The position numbers and the translations under genes were made by a program. Source: Agathobacter sp. (lineage in GTDB: Bacteria > Bacillota > Clostridia > Lachnospirales > Lachnospiraceae). From it: a stretch of 45,212 bases of DNA. Numbering within the stretch: the first letter of the stretch is position 1; each line of letters starts with the position of its first letter. The stretch covers positions 1 through 45,212 of the forward strand of contig JAGAOC010000052.1 of NCBI GenBank assembly GCA_017623935.1. The letters are read 5' to 3'. Positions 32,822-41,239 of this stretch are shown here, in pieces. Under the pieces are notes generated by a model. That model was not told where the DNA came from. It saw only the letters and a list, made by a program, of their open reading frames with translations, and made no database searches.

Positions 32822-32850
32822 TTTACAGCAGTATAGCATTTGATTATAAT
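32822..32850 (+). promoter_or_regulatory. Promoter of mecA
   Basis: TTTACA (32822-32827) and a perfect TATAAT (32845-32850) are 17 bp apart. The start would be near 32857, 38 nt before the ATG. The region between this and the kinase promoter is AT-rich and holds no gene. Confidence 0.78.
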
Positions 32851-32894
32851 AAACTTACAGTTTACACAAATTTTCAAGATAAGGATGTGAAAAA

Positions 32895-33665
32895 ATGAAA
32901 ATTGAAAAAGTAAACGAGAACCAGATCCGCTGCACTCTGACCAAGGGAGATCTTGCAGATCGGCAGATCAAGTTAAGCGAGCTTGCCTATGGCTCTGAGA
33001 AAGCCAAAGAGCTTTTTCGGGATATGATCCAGCAGGCAAATTATGAATTTGGATTTGAAGCAAATGATATTCCTCTAATGGTGGAGGCAATTCCTCTCTC
33101 ATCAGAATCAATTATATTAGTTATCACGAAAGTAGAGTATCCAGAGGAACTGGATACGAGATTCTCCAGATTTACAGACCCAGATGAAGAAGATATGAAT
33201 CCGGAGCAAGCTTCTGGGATGGATCTGCTTTCCAGTCAGGGAGCAGATGATATCTTAGGGCTTTTCCGACAGATGCAGAAAGAAAAGACTGCGAAAGAGG
33301 CGGCAGAATCAGAGACTGCCACAGAGACAAAGCCAAAGCATGAGAAAGAAATTCAGCCAACAGTACCTTCCGACGTGGTTCGGATGTATGAATTTCCAAC
33401 CATGGAATCTGTTGAAAAACTGGGAAAAGTGCTGGGAGATTATTACAGAGGAGATAATACGCTCTACAAGAGTGATCAATCTCGGACATATGAGTTGATC
33501 CTTCATAAGAGCGGCCATACTCCGGAAGAATTTAATAAGATTTGTAATATAATTGCAGAATATGCCAGCCAGCGGAAATATACTTCTGCTATGGAGGCAC
33601 ATTTTGCAGAGCATGGGAAAGTTCTCATCAAGAACAATGCTCTTCAAATCCTTTCATCGCTATAA
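32895..33665 (+). CDS. mecA: Adaptor protein MecA-like
   Basis: MecA is the adaptor that brings target proteins to the ClpC AAA+ unfoldase and ClpP protease. The 256-residue protein has the typical N-terminal domain starting MKIEKVNENQIRC with GDLADR and FEANDIPLMVEAI, a charged linker at about 95-155, and a C-terminal ClpC-binding domain. The length matches the family. AAGGATGTG lies ahead of the ATG. It is a single-gene unit between its own promoter and terminator. Its targets here are unknown; in Bacillus it controls competence. Confidence 0.88.
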   Translation: MKIEKVNENQIRCTLTKGDLADRQIKLSELAYGSEKAKELFRDMIQQANYEFGFEANDIPLMVEAIPLSSESIILVITKVEYPEELDTRFSRFTDPDEEDMNPEQASGMDLLSSQGADDILGLFRQMQKEKTAKEAAESETATETKPKHEKEIQPTVPSDVVRMYEFPTMESVEKLGKVLGDYYRGDNTLYKSDQSRTYELILHKSGHTPEEFNKICNIIAEYASQRKYTSAMEAHFAEHGKVLIKNNALQILSSL

Positions 33666-33667
33666 GA

Positions 33668-33697
33668 AAACCGTGTCCAAAGTGGGCACGGTTTTTA
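33668..33697. terminator. Bidirectional terminator between mecA and the DUF1858 gene
   Basis: A 12-bp stem AAACCGTGTCCA/TGGGCACGGTTT with one G-T pair and a 3-nt loop is followed by T residues on the plus strand and A-rich DNA on the other side. It can serve both convergent genes. Confidence 0.85.
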
Positions 33698-33715
33698 ATA
33701 TTTTTAGCATTTCAA

Positions 33716-33925
33716 TTAAGCTAAATCATGCTCTAAAAAGTCATTGATATCATTAACCAGATCATCTGGATCAATGCCATGGACCATAGCAGCTTCAGCG
33801 ATTGTCTCCATCTGAGAAGATGGGCAGCCAAGGCAGTGCATACCGATGTTTAAAAGCATAGGTGCAATGTTAGCGTCAATCTGAAGAAGTTCGCCAATCA
33901 TAGTCTCTTTTGTTACTTTAGCCAT
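33716..33925 (-). CDS. DUF1858 redox-disulfide small protein
   Basis: The 69-residue protein has the DUF1858 pattern with a CxxC in MHCLGCPSS and helices on both sides. In this family the motif is tied to hybrid-cluster-type or other redox proteins. ATG at 33925 is chosen because AAGGAGG lies 8-9 nt upstream; a longer version would begin before the ribosome binding site. It has its own promoter and shares the terminator with mecA. The redox partner is not identified. Confidence 0.85.
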   Translation of the reverse strand: MAKVTKETMIGELLQIDANIAPMLLNIGMHCLGCPSSQMETIAEAAMVHGIDPDDLVNDINDFLEHDLA

Positions 33926-33964
33926 GGGGTACAACCTCCTTATTAATTTCATTGATATAAAACT

Positions 33965-33993
33965 ATTATAATACCATTCCCCTTTAATTGCAA
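33965..33993 (-). promoter_or_regulatory. Promoter of the DUF1858 gene
   Basis: On the minus strand, TTGCAA (33993-33988) and TATAAT (33970-33965) are 17 bp apart. It lies only 17 bp from the divergent sigma-28 promoter of flagellin. Confidence 0.75.
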
Positions 33994-34010
33994 ATTATAC
34001 TTGCAGATGT

Positions 34011-34037
34011 TAAGGAAAAGTGGAAAAAAACCGATAT
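34011..34037 (+). promoter_or_regulatory. Sigma-28 (SigD) type promoter of flagellin
   Basis: TAAG (34011-34014), 15 bp, then ACCGATAT (34030-34037) fit the flagellar sigma consensus. The start near 34044 gives a leader of about 63 nt that contains the CsrA-like sites. Confidence 0.82.
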
Positions 34038-34050
34038 ATCAGGTAGATCA

Positions 34051-34099
34051 TTTGACAGGGAATGTCAAATAACCAGCAAGGATGCGGGAACAGGAAGGA
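34051..34099 (+). promoter_or_regulatory. CsrA-like binding sites in the flagellin leader
   Basis: Three GGA-containing sites lie in the leader. The first is a hairpin TTTGACA-GGGAA-TGTCAAA (34051-34069) with GGGA in the loop. CAAGGATG follows at 34077-34084. ACAGGAAGGA at 34090-34099 includes the ribosome binding site. CsrA is known to repress flagellin translation in Bacillus from two such sites, one over the ribosome binding site. The csrA and fliW genes are not in the window. Confidence 0.6.
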
Positions 34100-34106
34100 A
34101 TAAAAC

Positions 34107-35507
34107 ATGAGAATTAACAAAAATATGTCAGCTATTACTGCAAATAAACAGCTTCTTCGCACAGAGAAACGTCTTGCTGCTTCTGTAGAGCGTTTATCCA
34201 GTGGTCTTAAGATCAATAAAGCCGGGGATAATCCGGCAGGTATGGCGATTTCCAATAAAATGAAAGCTCAGATCGACGCCCTCGACCAGGCAGAGACCAA
34301 TGCTTCTGATGGAGTTTGTGTACTCCAGATTGCAGACGGAGCTTTGAATGAAGTAACCAGTATGTTGCAGAGAATGAGAGAATTAGCAGTTCAGGCAGCA
34401 AACGGAACTAACGAATACGAGGAACGTGAGAGTATTCAGAAGGAGATCGATCAGTTAGTAGCAGAAGTAGATCGTATCTCAAAAGACACTGAATACAATA
34501 CTAAGACTCTCTTAGATGGATCTTCTGATGTACGTGTATACGCAGAAGGAATTTCCAGAGAATATGTTTCTAATTCTGTGCTTGAAGATACTTATCAGCT
34601 TGAAGTGGCAGCAACTGCAGAGAAGGCAGAGGTAGAGATCCAGTATCCGGCCGGAGCTGCAGGAACTATTGACATTAATGGAAGCATTATGCAGGTTTCC
34701 GCTGGTTTAAGTGAAGAGGATTTCTTTGCAGCTTTAAGAGAGCATGCAGAAAAAGCAGATGCGGATTTGAGTAATGAGGATGGAGAACTCAAAATACTTT
34801 CTTCCCGCTATGGTTCTGATGCAGGAGTTTCTGTAAAGATCTCTAAAGACCTGGCAGAGGTAATGGGTCTTACGGACTTAGATGGAGTGACTTTCAACGA
34901 AGAGACCGGAGATTACGAATATTATACAGAGGGAAAAGATGCTGTTGTGAATTTCCCTGATCCAAGAACAGATTCTGGATTTTCAGATACTGCTACTATT
35001 GAAGCAGACGGAAACCGAATCGCAGTTACAGACAAAGATGGATTTTCTATGGAATTCCTTCTGGATTCTGACTATGATACAGATCAGCCATTGGAGATCG
35101 AGGTTACAGATATTGGACCTATGACTATTCAGATCGGTGCAAACCAGTATCAGAGTATTGAAGTAAGAATTCCGGAACTTTCCAAGGAAAGTATGTATTT
35201 AGATACCATCGATGTAAAGCCGGTAGGAGGCGCAGATCGGGCAATGGTAACTTTAGATGAGGCAATTGCGAAATTAACTTCTGTTCGTTCCGGAATCGGT
35301 GCGTACCAGAATCGTTTAGAGTATGCTACCAACAGTTTGGCAGAGACAGAAGAGAACATGACAGCTGCTTATTCTAACATTATGGATACTGATATGGCAT
35401 CTGAAATGACAGAATATACTCAGCAGAATGTCTTAGATCAGGCGGCAATTTCTGTACTGTCTCAGGCAAATGATATGCCACAGCAGATTCTTTCACTTCT
35501 TCAGTAA
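34107..35507 (+). CDS. hag: Flagellin
   Basis: The protein forms the flagellar filament. The 466-residue sequence has the conserved N-terminal D0/D1 part (MRINKNMSAITANKQL, SVERLSSGLKINKAGDNPAG, TNASDGVCVLQIADGALNE) and the C-terminal part ending QQNVLDQAAISVLSQAND and PQQILSLLQ. A central variable domain (about 170-380) is exposed and acidic. Transcription is from a sigma-28 promoter and translation is probably controlled by CsrA. It lies 14 nt before fliS. Confidence 0.95.
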   Translation: MRINKNMSAITANKQLLRTEKRLAASVERLSSGLKINKAGDNPAGMAISNKMKAQIDALDQAETNASDGVCVLQIADGALNEVTSMLQRMRELAVQAANGTNEYEERESIQKEIDQLVAEVDRISKDTEYNTKTLLDGSSDVRVYAEGISREYVSNSVLEDTYQLEVAATAEKAEVEIQYPAGAAGTIDINGSIMQVSAGLSEEDFFAALREHAEKADADLSNEDGELKILSSRYGSDAGVSVKISKDLAEVMGLTDLDGVTFNEETGDYEYYTEGKDAVVNFPDPRTDSGFSDTATIEADGNRIAVTDKDGFSMEFLLDSDYDTDQPLEIEVTDIGPMTIQIGANQYQSIEVRIPELSKESMYLDTIDVKPVGGADRAMVTLDEAIAKLTSVRSGIGAYQNRLEYATNSLAETEENMTAAYSNIMDTDMASEMTEYTQQNVLDQAAISVLSQANDMPQQILSLLQ

Positions 35508-35521
35508 CAAGGAGGCTGTCC

Positions 35522-35998
35522 ATGGATAAAGAGTTGATGCATGCTTTTACCAGAAGACTTAGTCAGTGCAACAAAGGTGAAATGATCGTGATCACTTACG
35601 AGATCTGTTTTGCTTATTTAGAGGATGCAAAACAGGGCTATAAGACAGAAGAACACGGAGATTTTAAACAGGGGATCTTAAGAGCTCAGAGAGTCCTTCG
35701 GGAATTAATGGGTTCTTTGGATTTCAAATATCCAATAGCAGGGAATCTGTATCAATTATACCGTTACTGCAATATGCAGTTATCAGAGACTCTGTTCAAA
35801 AATTCCCTTTCCGGGGTAGAAGAAGCAGAAAAGGTCCTGAGACCTCTGTATAGCAGCTTTGTGGAGGCGGCCAAACAGGATACATCAGAACCTTTAATGC
35901 AGAATATCCAGCAGGTTTATGCTGGAATGACCTATGGAAAAGGAGAGTTAACAGAAAATTATCTGGAAAACGATGTTCACAGAGGATTCTTAGTTTGA
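35522..35998 (+). CDS. fliS: Flagellar export chaperone FliS
   Basis: FliS binds the C terminus of flagellin in the cytoplasm and prevents early polymerisation before export. The 158-residue helical protein fits the family in its position after flagellin and in its helix pattern, including KGEMIVITYEICFAYLEDA and LRAQRVLRELMGSLDF. It is a little longer than usual, with an acidic tail. AAGGAGG lies upstream of the ATG. Its last 22 bp overlap the convergent DUF2508 gene. Confidence 0.88.
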   Translation: MDKELMHAFTRRLSQCNKGEMIVITYEICFAYLEDAKQGYKTEEHGDFKQGILRAQRVLRELMGSLDFKYPIAGNLYQLYRYCNMQLSETLFKNSLSGVEEAEKVLRPLYSSFVEAAKQDTSEPLMQNIQQVYAGMTYGKGELTENYLENDVHRGFLV

Positions 35999-36210
35999 GA
36001 ATCCTCTATTTGTTTTACGCAGTTGAGCAGGAATTTGTAGCGCATCTGCACGGCTTTTGCCTGATAAATATAGTAATCGATCAAATCTGGTTCTACCACA
36101 TTTTGCAGATTTGTGTATACGGATCGTAATTCTAATTGGGTTTTTTGCAGATCATTGATCAGGCATAAGTACCCATCTTGTGTGTCAAATGTTTCTTTTG
36201 ATTTTTTCAA
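35977..36210 (-). CDS. DUF2508-like small protein
   Basis: The 77-residue protein is helical, soluble and fits the YaaL/DUF2508 pattern (LINDLQKTQLELRSVYTN, then DYYIYQAKAVQMRYKFLL). It starts with TTG, preceded by GGTGGAG. The function of the family is unknown. The convergent overlap with fliS and the hairpin there are described separately. Confidence 0.72.
   Translation of the reverse strand: MKKSKETFDTQDGYLCLINDLQKTQLELRSVYTNLQNVVEPDLIDYYIYQAKAVQMRYKFLLNCVKQIEDSQTKNPL
35981..36007. terminator. Hairpin inside the fliS/DUF2508 overlap
   Basis: Perfect 10-bp arms AGAGGATTCT/AGAATCCTCT (35981-35990 and 35998-36007) enclose a 7-nt loop. The fliS stop codon is in the loop and the edge of the stem. 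A T-rich stretch follows on the plus strand, so it probably ends the flagellin-fliS transcript, and perhaps the opposite one. Confidence 0.65.
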
Positions 36211-36248
36211 ATCTCCACCTACTTTCCCTGAAACTCCTTGTTAATACA

Positions 36249-36278
36249 AGTATAAGCAAAAAAAGGAATTCTATACAA
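36249..36278 (-). promoter_or_regulatory. Possible promoter of the DUF2508 gene
   Basis: On the minus strand, TTGTAT (36278-36273) and TATACT (36254-36249) are 18 bp apart. Confidence 0.4.
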
Positions 36279-36357
36279 AAATTACCCTGTTTCTTCTATT
36301 GTCATTTTTAACAAAGTTATCTTTTGACAGGTAAAAAGTCAGGAAAATCAAGGGTTT

Positions 36358-36379
36358 CCAGTCTTTTTACAAAGATTGG
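36358..36379. other. Inverted repeat upstream of the Tad operon promoter
   Basis: CCAGTCTTT and AAAGATTGG (one G-T pair) enclose TTAC. It lies about 54 bp upstream of the -35 of the Tad operon. It could be a regulator site; nothing else supports this. Confidence 0.35.
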
Positions 36380-36432
36380 GAATATGAAATTTGTAACTGT
36401 TTCACAAAAAGAGTTTTTTTGAAAAAAAGCTA

Positions 36433-36461
36433 TTTACTTTTAAAAATCGCCTTGCTATAAT
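36433..36461 (+). promoter_or_regulatory. Promoter of the Tad pilus operon
   Basis: TTTACT (36433-36438) and a perfect TATAAT (36456-36461) are 17 bp apart, 28 nt before the TTG start of the first gene. No other clear promoter is seen in the following 8 kb of closely packed genes. Confidence 0.75.
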
Positions 36462-36488
36462 TCGATTCACAAAAGAGGTGATGCAAAC

Positions 36489-37013
36489 TTGGATGTAGCG
36501 AAGATTACATCAGTTCTGGTATTGCTGGGAATCTTAATTTTGGCAGTAGCAGAAGATTTTGTCCGCATGAAGATCAGTAACCGGCTGATTCTTGTAGGAC
36601 TTGTGGCAGCATTGATTTTTCAAATCTATTCTGGAGGAATCATAGCTGTAGTTTCTTATCTGAGAAACATATCCTTTCCGGTTGTCATATTATATCTTTT
36701 ATTTCTGGCGGGTATTATTGGAGCTGGAGATATCAAATTATTTTCCGTAATAGGTGGATTTTTAAATTTCACAGAACTTGTACAGTGTATGTTATTTGCT
36801 TTTATAGCAGGTGGTCTGATCTGTGCAGGAAAGCTTGTATTCAGCAAAACAGGGAAAGAGCAGTTGATTGGGGGCTTCTGTTATCTGAGAGGATTGCTGA
36901 CTGGGAATTTTGTACCCTATGATAGGCAGATCTGGCAGGGAAAAAATCTGATACACTTTTCACTGCCCATTGCAATTGGCTATCTGGTAGTTCTGGGAAA
37001 TAGTTTCCTGTAG
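36489..37013 (+). CDS. Prepilin peptidase (A24, TadV/CpaA-like)
   Basis: The membrane aspartic protease cuts the leader of type IV-like prepilins. The 174-residue protein has several transmembrane segments. The two catalytic Asp are Asp23 in AEDFVRMKISN and Asp81 in GAGDIKLF. The N-terminal methylase domain is absent, as is usual for TadV/CpaA. It starts with TTG, with GAGGTGAT ahead. It is the first gene of the pilus operon and should process the Flp1-like pilin and TadE-like pseudopilins. Confidence 0.9.
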   Translation: MDVAKITSVLVLLGILILAVAEDFVRMKISNRLILVGLVAALIFQIYSGGIIAVVSYLRNISFPVVILYLLFLAGIIGAGDIKLFSVIGGFLNFTELVQCMLFAFIAGGLICAGKLVFSKTGKEQLIGGFCYLRGLLTGNFVPYDRQIWQGKNLIHFSLPIAIGYLVVLGNSFL

Positions 37014-37028
37014 GAAGAAAGGAGTATC

Positions 37029-38087
37029 ATGGGAAAAACAAAACTGGTGGTGTATATGGAGGATCGGGAGTACCGAAACCGTTTTACCAGCTGTCTTTTG
37101 CAGTTTTATGGAAAAAATATGGAACTTCACATTTTTGAGGAGCCAAATGAAGTGAAGAATCAGGATCTAAAAGAGGCAGATTGTATTATTTTGGAGGGAG
37201 AAAAGGATGGAATCATAAATTTCTTTCAGGAATTCTCTAAGATAGATTCTTTTTGGAACCGGAAAATCTTGTATTTGCAGGAGGAAGATGAGCAAGGGGA
37301 AGAGTTATCCTTAGAACAGGATTTTCCAGAGGTTGTATTTGTGGATAAGTACAAAAATATTAACGAAATTGTGGATTATATTCGCAAAATCCATCCTTCT
37401 GAGGTGAGATTATCCTCAAAAGAAGCAGGAGATAGTTCGGCAAGACTAATTGGAATTTATTCTTTGTCTGATTGCGGTAGGCAGCTTCCCTTTGCAATAA
37501 CGTTAGGCAGCATGCTTTCAGAAAAAGAGAAGGTACTTCTTATCGATCTTCAGGAGAATAGTGGAATCCGTGAATACTGTGGTGATAATTGGGAGATGGG
37601 GTTGGAAGAATTGGTGGTCATGGCAGGCGAATCAGGCAAGACCTTTGGGGATATCAACCGTTGTATTGGGCATATAGAGCGGATGGATTATATTTATCCT
37701 GCCAGAAATTGTGAAAGTTTGTGTCAGATTGAGGCAGAAAATTATCAGAAAGTGTTGAATGTGCTCTTGAACAGACTTTCTTATGATGTGGTCATTCTTA
37801 ATCTGGGAAGCAGATTTCAGGGATTTTGTCAGATGTTAGCATCTTGCAGTAAAGTTTATCTTCTGGAAGGAAAGACCTCCATGAATCAATGGCGGAAACG
37901 GGAATTTCTGGAGGAACTAGATGAGAAAGGATACGGAAAAAAACAATCTATTTTGCAAAGTGTGGAACTTCCGTCTGTTATCGGCGGTGTCGGAGCTACT
38001 TGTCAGCTACTTGTCGAACAGTGGAAATGGAGTCCATTTGGAGATATAGTTCGAAGTTTATGCCAGAAAGCGGTATGCTATGGATAA
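37029..38087 (+). CDS. TadZ/CpaE-like protein with degenerate P-loop
   Basis: The 352-residue protein has the TadZ/CpaE layout: a receiver-like N-terminal domain (1-120) and a ParA/MinD-like C-terminal part. The P-loop region IGIYSLSDCGRQLP (141-154) has no Lys or GKT, so ATP binding is doubtful. VLLIDLQEN and YDVVILNLGS fit the later strands of the fold. TadZ places the pilus machine at its site in the cell. It overlaps the next gene by 8 bp. Confidence 0.78.
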   Translation: MGKTKLVVYMEDREYRNRFTSCLLQFYGKNMELHIFEEPNEVKNQDLKEADCIILEGEKDGIINFFQEFSKIDSFWNRKILYLQEEDEQGEELSLEQDFPEVVFVDKYKNINEIVDYIRKIHPSEVRLSSKEAGDSSARLIGIYSLSDCGRQLPFAITLGSMLSEKEKVLLIDLQENSGIREYCGDNWEMGLEELVVMAGESGKTFGDINRCIGHIERMDYIYPARNCESLCQIEAENYQKVLNVLLNRLSYDVVILNLGSRFQGFCQMLASCSKVYLLEGKTSMNQWRKREFLEELDEKGYGKKQSILQSVELPSVIGGVGATCQLLVEQWKWSPFGDIVRSLCQKAVCYG

Positions 38088-39288
38088 TTTATTTGAAATG
38101 ATCCGAAAACAGGTCATGGAGAAGATGGATTATTCCAGAGAGTTGACCGACGAAGAGATTGAAGAACTTATTTTGCAGGAGATTGCTCTATCCACAAAGG
38201 AGCTACACCTAAGTGTCAAAGAAAAGCGGCAACTACATAAACAGGTCTTTCACTCTTTAAGAAAGTTGGATATTCTTCAAGAATTAGTAGATGATACTCA
38301 AATAACTGAGATTATGGTAAATGGTCCTAAGCATATCTTCTATGAGAAAAACGGTGTGATCTATCGATCACCTTTAGAATTTTCCTCAGAAGAAAAGATG
38401 CAGGATGTAATTCAGCAGATTGTCGCTCGCCATAACCGAGTAGTAAATCAATCATCACCGATTGTTGATACCCGTTTGGAGGATGGTTCTAGAGTTAATA
38501 TTGTGCTGTCTCCAATCTCAATTGACGGATCTGCGATCTCTATCCGAAAATTTCCCAAAGAGCCTATCTATATGGAGGAATTAGTCAAAAAAGACTCTAT
38601 TTCTTCGGAAGCAGCAGAAGTTTTAAAAATTCTAATAGAGTCTCGATACAGTTTGTTTATTTCAGGGGGAACAAGTTCCGGAAAAACAACATTTCTAAAT
38701 GCACTTTCTCAATTTATCCCAAAAGATGAAAGGATTATTACAATTGAAGATTCAGCGGAATTGCAGATAAAAGGAATTCCTAACCTGGTACGCTTAGAGA
38801 CCAGAAATGCCAATGCGGAGGGGCAAAAAGCTATCCGGATCAGAGAGTTGATCCATTCAGCTCTCCGAATGAGACCGGACAGAATCATTGTAGGGGAGTG
38901 TCGTGGAGCAGAAGCCTTCGATATGTTGCAGGCAATGAATACCGGACATGATGGTTCTCTGTCTACCGGACATGCTAATTCCTGTAAAGACATGATAAAC
39001 CGCTTAGAAATGATGGTACTTATGGGAATGGATCTCCCCATAGCAGCAATTCGCCAGCAGATAGCCTCTGGAATTGATATTATTGTTCATTTGGGCAGAT
39101 TGAAGGATAAAAGCAGAAAAGTATTAGATATTGTTGAACTGGAAGGTATCAGTAATGGAGAGATCCAATTGAACCCGTTGTTTCATCGGGAGCCTTTCGG
39201 GGGAGAATTGCAGGAAGTAGGAAAGCTCAAACATACATGGAAGCTGCAGTCAGCAGGTTTTAGGCCGGAGGATTTATATGGATTATAG
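38080..39288 (+). CDS. cpaF: Pilus assembly ATPase CpaF/TadA
   Basis: The secretion ATPase drives Flp pilus assembly. The 402-residue protein has an N-terminal helical domain and the GspE/CpaF core. Walker A GGTSSGKTTFL is at 196-206, the Asp box is TIEDSAELQI, Walker B is MRPDRIIVGECRG near 264-276, and the His box is TGHDGSLSTGHAN near 288-300. The start overlaps the TadZ-like gene by 8 bp, so translation is probably coupled; no strong ribosome binding site is seen. Confidence 0.95.
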   Translation: MDNLFEMIRKQVMEKMDYSRELTDEEIEELILQEIALSTKELHLSVKEKRQLHKQVFHSLRKLDILQELVDDTQITEIMVNGPKHIFYEKNGVIYRSPLEFSSEEKMQDVIQQIVARHNRVVNQSSPIVDTRLEDGSRVNIVLSPISIDGSAISIRKFPKEPIYMEELVKKDSISSEAAEVLKILIESRYSLFISGGTSSGKTTFLNALSQFIPKDERIITIEDSAELQIKGIPNLVRLETRNANAEGQKAIRIRELIHSALRMRPDRIIVGECRGAEAFDMLQAMNTGHDGSLSTGHANSCKDMINRLEMMVLMGMDLPIAAIRQQIASGIDIIVHLGRLKDKSRKVLDIVELEGISNGEIQLNPLFHREPFGGELQEVGKLKHTWKLQSAGFRPEDLYGL

Positions 39289-40015
39289 CAAGTATATATT
39301 GAGTTTACGGGAAAAAGCAAAATTATTTACTGTGAGCATAGGGATCTGTGCATTAGTTTCTTGGCTATTTTTCGATCATTGGTTTGGTCTTTTGGTTTTT
39401 CCGATTGTTTTTGGTGTTGTCTGTATAAGAGAGACTGGCCGAAAGAAAAAAGAGCGGATGATGGAATTGGAAGATCAGTTTCAAAATGCGATCCAATCGG
39501 TAAGTGGTGGGCTATTGGCAGGATATTCGATGGAAAATGCCTGGAAGGAAGCCTATAAAGAAATGATCCTTCTTTATGGAGAGAACTCCTATATTTGCAG
39601 GGAATTAAAAGAGATCAATCATCAGGCTGCCTTAAATGTCCCAATTGAAGTAATGGTAGAAGACTTGGGAAAACGATCCGGAGTAGAGGATATTGAAAAT
39701 TTTGCACAGATATTCCGCTTTGCAAAGCGAGGAGGTGGTAATTTTGTAAAGATCATACATACGACTGTGGTGCATATGCAGGAGAAAACAGAGGTAAGAC
39801 AAGATATAGAGGTACTTGTTGCATCGAAAAAATTGGAACAGAACATTATGAATCTAATGCCTCTGGGAATACTTGCTTACCTGAAAATTTCATCTGGAGA
39901 TTTTTTGTCTGCAATCTATGGAAATGCCTTTGGGGTCTGTTTTATGAGTATCTGTCTTGGTATTTATGTAGGGGCACTTATTTTAGCAGAGAAGATTTTA
40001 AAGATCGAGGTGTAA
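39278..40015 (+). CDS. tadB: TadB-like pilus assembly membrane protein
   Basis: The 245-residue membrane protein has two N-terminal transmembrane segments (about 17-50), a cytoplasmic T2SSF domain containing FAKRGGGNFVKII, and two C-terminal helices. With the TadC-like protein it forms the platform on which CpaF acts. It overlaps cpaF by 11 bp. The length is a little below that of proteobacterial TadB. Confidence 0.88.
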   Translation: MDYSKYILSLREKAKLFTVSIGICALVSWLFFDHWFGLLVFPIVFGVVCIRETGRKKKERMMELEDQFQNAIQSVSGGLLAGYSMENAWKEAYKEMILLYGENSYICRELKEINHQAALNVPIEVMVEDLGKRSGVEDIENFAQIFRFAKRGGGNFVKIIHTTVVHMQEKTEVRQDIEVLVASKKLEQNIMNLMPLGILAYLKISSGDFLSAIYGNAFGVCFMSICLGIYVGALILAEKILKIEV

Positions 40016-40018
40016 GTC

Positions 40019-41221
40019 ATGAAGAAAAAAGGTTTGATCTTTCTTTTTCTGGTAATGATTGCGGTAGCAGTAGTCATGGATATCCGGGAAAGTGGTAAAG
40101 AAACTTTTACGGCTGTAGAAAGGCTGGAACCGGGACAGGGCGACAAAGAACTGGAACTTATGCTAGATGCCGGAGAAATTCTGGAAGATTACAGTTATTT
40201 CTTGAATGTAGAAGAACAGAAGCTATCAAAGACCCAGGCTGAGGAATATTTTTCTTTGGCAAAAGAAGAGATTGAGGAAACGTTTTGCGGAGAGAACATT
40301 TCAAATGAATATATTACATTCAATGTTCAGATGAAAGAGTCTTATCAGAATGGAATCGTAACGGCTCAGTGGGTTCTTGACAATTATGACGTCGTTGATT
40401 GGGAAGGAAAAATTATAGAGGGGGCTCTTGTTTCGGAAGGTACGCTGGTAAATGCCCAAGTGGAATTAACTTGTGGGGCATACTCAGAGCTATATTCCTT
40501 TGGTTTTGTAGTATATCCAGCAGATAAAACACCCCAGGAGGAGCTTCTATCTAAGATTCAGGAGACATTCAACTCTCAAATGGAGGAAGAAGGAGATGAT
40601 GTAATTGAACTTCCTCAGGAAGTTGACGGGATTCCTCTGTCCTGGAAGGTAGAAAAGCCTCATTATGCGTTGAAAGTATTGTTCTTTGGAATTGTGATCG
40701 CGGCTCTACTGAATCTATCGAAGAGAGAAAAAGCGCGCAAAGAGGAAGAACAGCGGAAAATGCAAATGGAATTAGAATATCCTGAAATCGTTAGCAAAAT
40801 GCTGATCTTACTGGGGTCTGGAATGTCAATTTCGCAAATGTGGAATAGAATATCCGCGCAGTATAGCGATAAGCGGGCAAAAAATCATCTTAAAGAAAGC
40901 CCTGCCTACGAAGAAATCTTAAGGACATGGAGAGAAATGGAGGACGGCGAGAGTGAACGTATTGCCATCGAAAAATTCGGCAAAAGGACAGGGATTCGGT
41001 GTTATAACAGGTTAAGTCAGTTGCTGATTCAAAATATGGAGAAAGGAGTACAGGGAATTTATGGGCAATTAGAACAAGAAGCCGAGAATGCTTTTAGAGA
41101 AAGAAAGCAGACGGCTATAAAAATGGGCGAAGAAGCGGGCACAAAACTGTTACTTCCAATGATCATTATGTTGGGAGTTGTGATGGCAATAATTATCGTG
41201 CCAGCATTTCTTGAATTTTAA
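40019..41221 (+). CDS. TadC-like platform protein with large N-terminal outer domain
   Basis: The 400-residue protein starts with one transmembrane segment (about 5-21). An acidic domain of about 190 residues (25-215) follows, then a second segment (about 221-237) and a T2SSF cytoplasmic domain with MLILLGSGMSISQMW and a final helix. By topology the acidic domain lies outside the cell. Classic TadC lacks this domain, so this is an unusual arrangement. It follows the TadB gene by 3 nt. Confidence 0.83.
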   Translation: MKKKGLIFLFLVMIAVAVVMDIRESGKETFTAVERLEPGQGDKELELMLDAGEILEDYSYFLNVEEQKLSKTQAEEYFSLAKEEIEETFCGENISNEYITFNVQMKESYQNGIVTAQWVLDNYDVVDWEGKIIEGALVSEGTLVNAQVELTCGAYSELYSFGFVVYPADKTPQEELLSKIQETFNSQMEEEGDDVIELPQEVDGIPLSWKVEKPHYALKVLFFGIVIAALLNLSKREKARKEEEQRKMQMELEYPEIVSKMLILLGSGMSISQMWNRISAQYSDKRAKNHLKESPAYEEILRTWREMEDGESERIAIEKFGKRTGIRCYNRLSQLLIQNMEKGVQGIYGQLEQEAENAFRERKQTAIKMGEEAGTKLLLPMIIMLGVVMAIIIVPAFLEF

Positions 41222-41239
41222 AGAGAAGGAGGAGAAATT

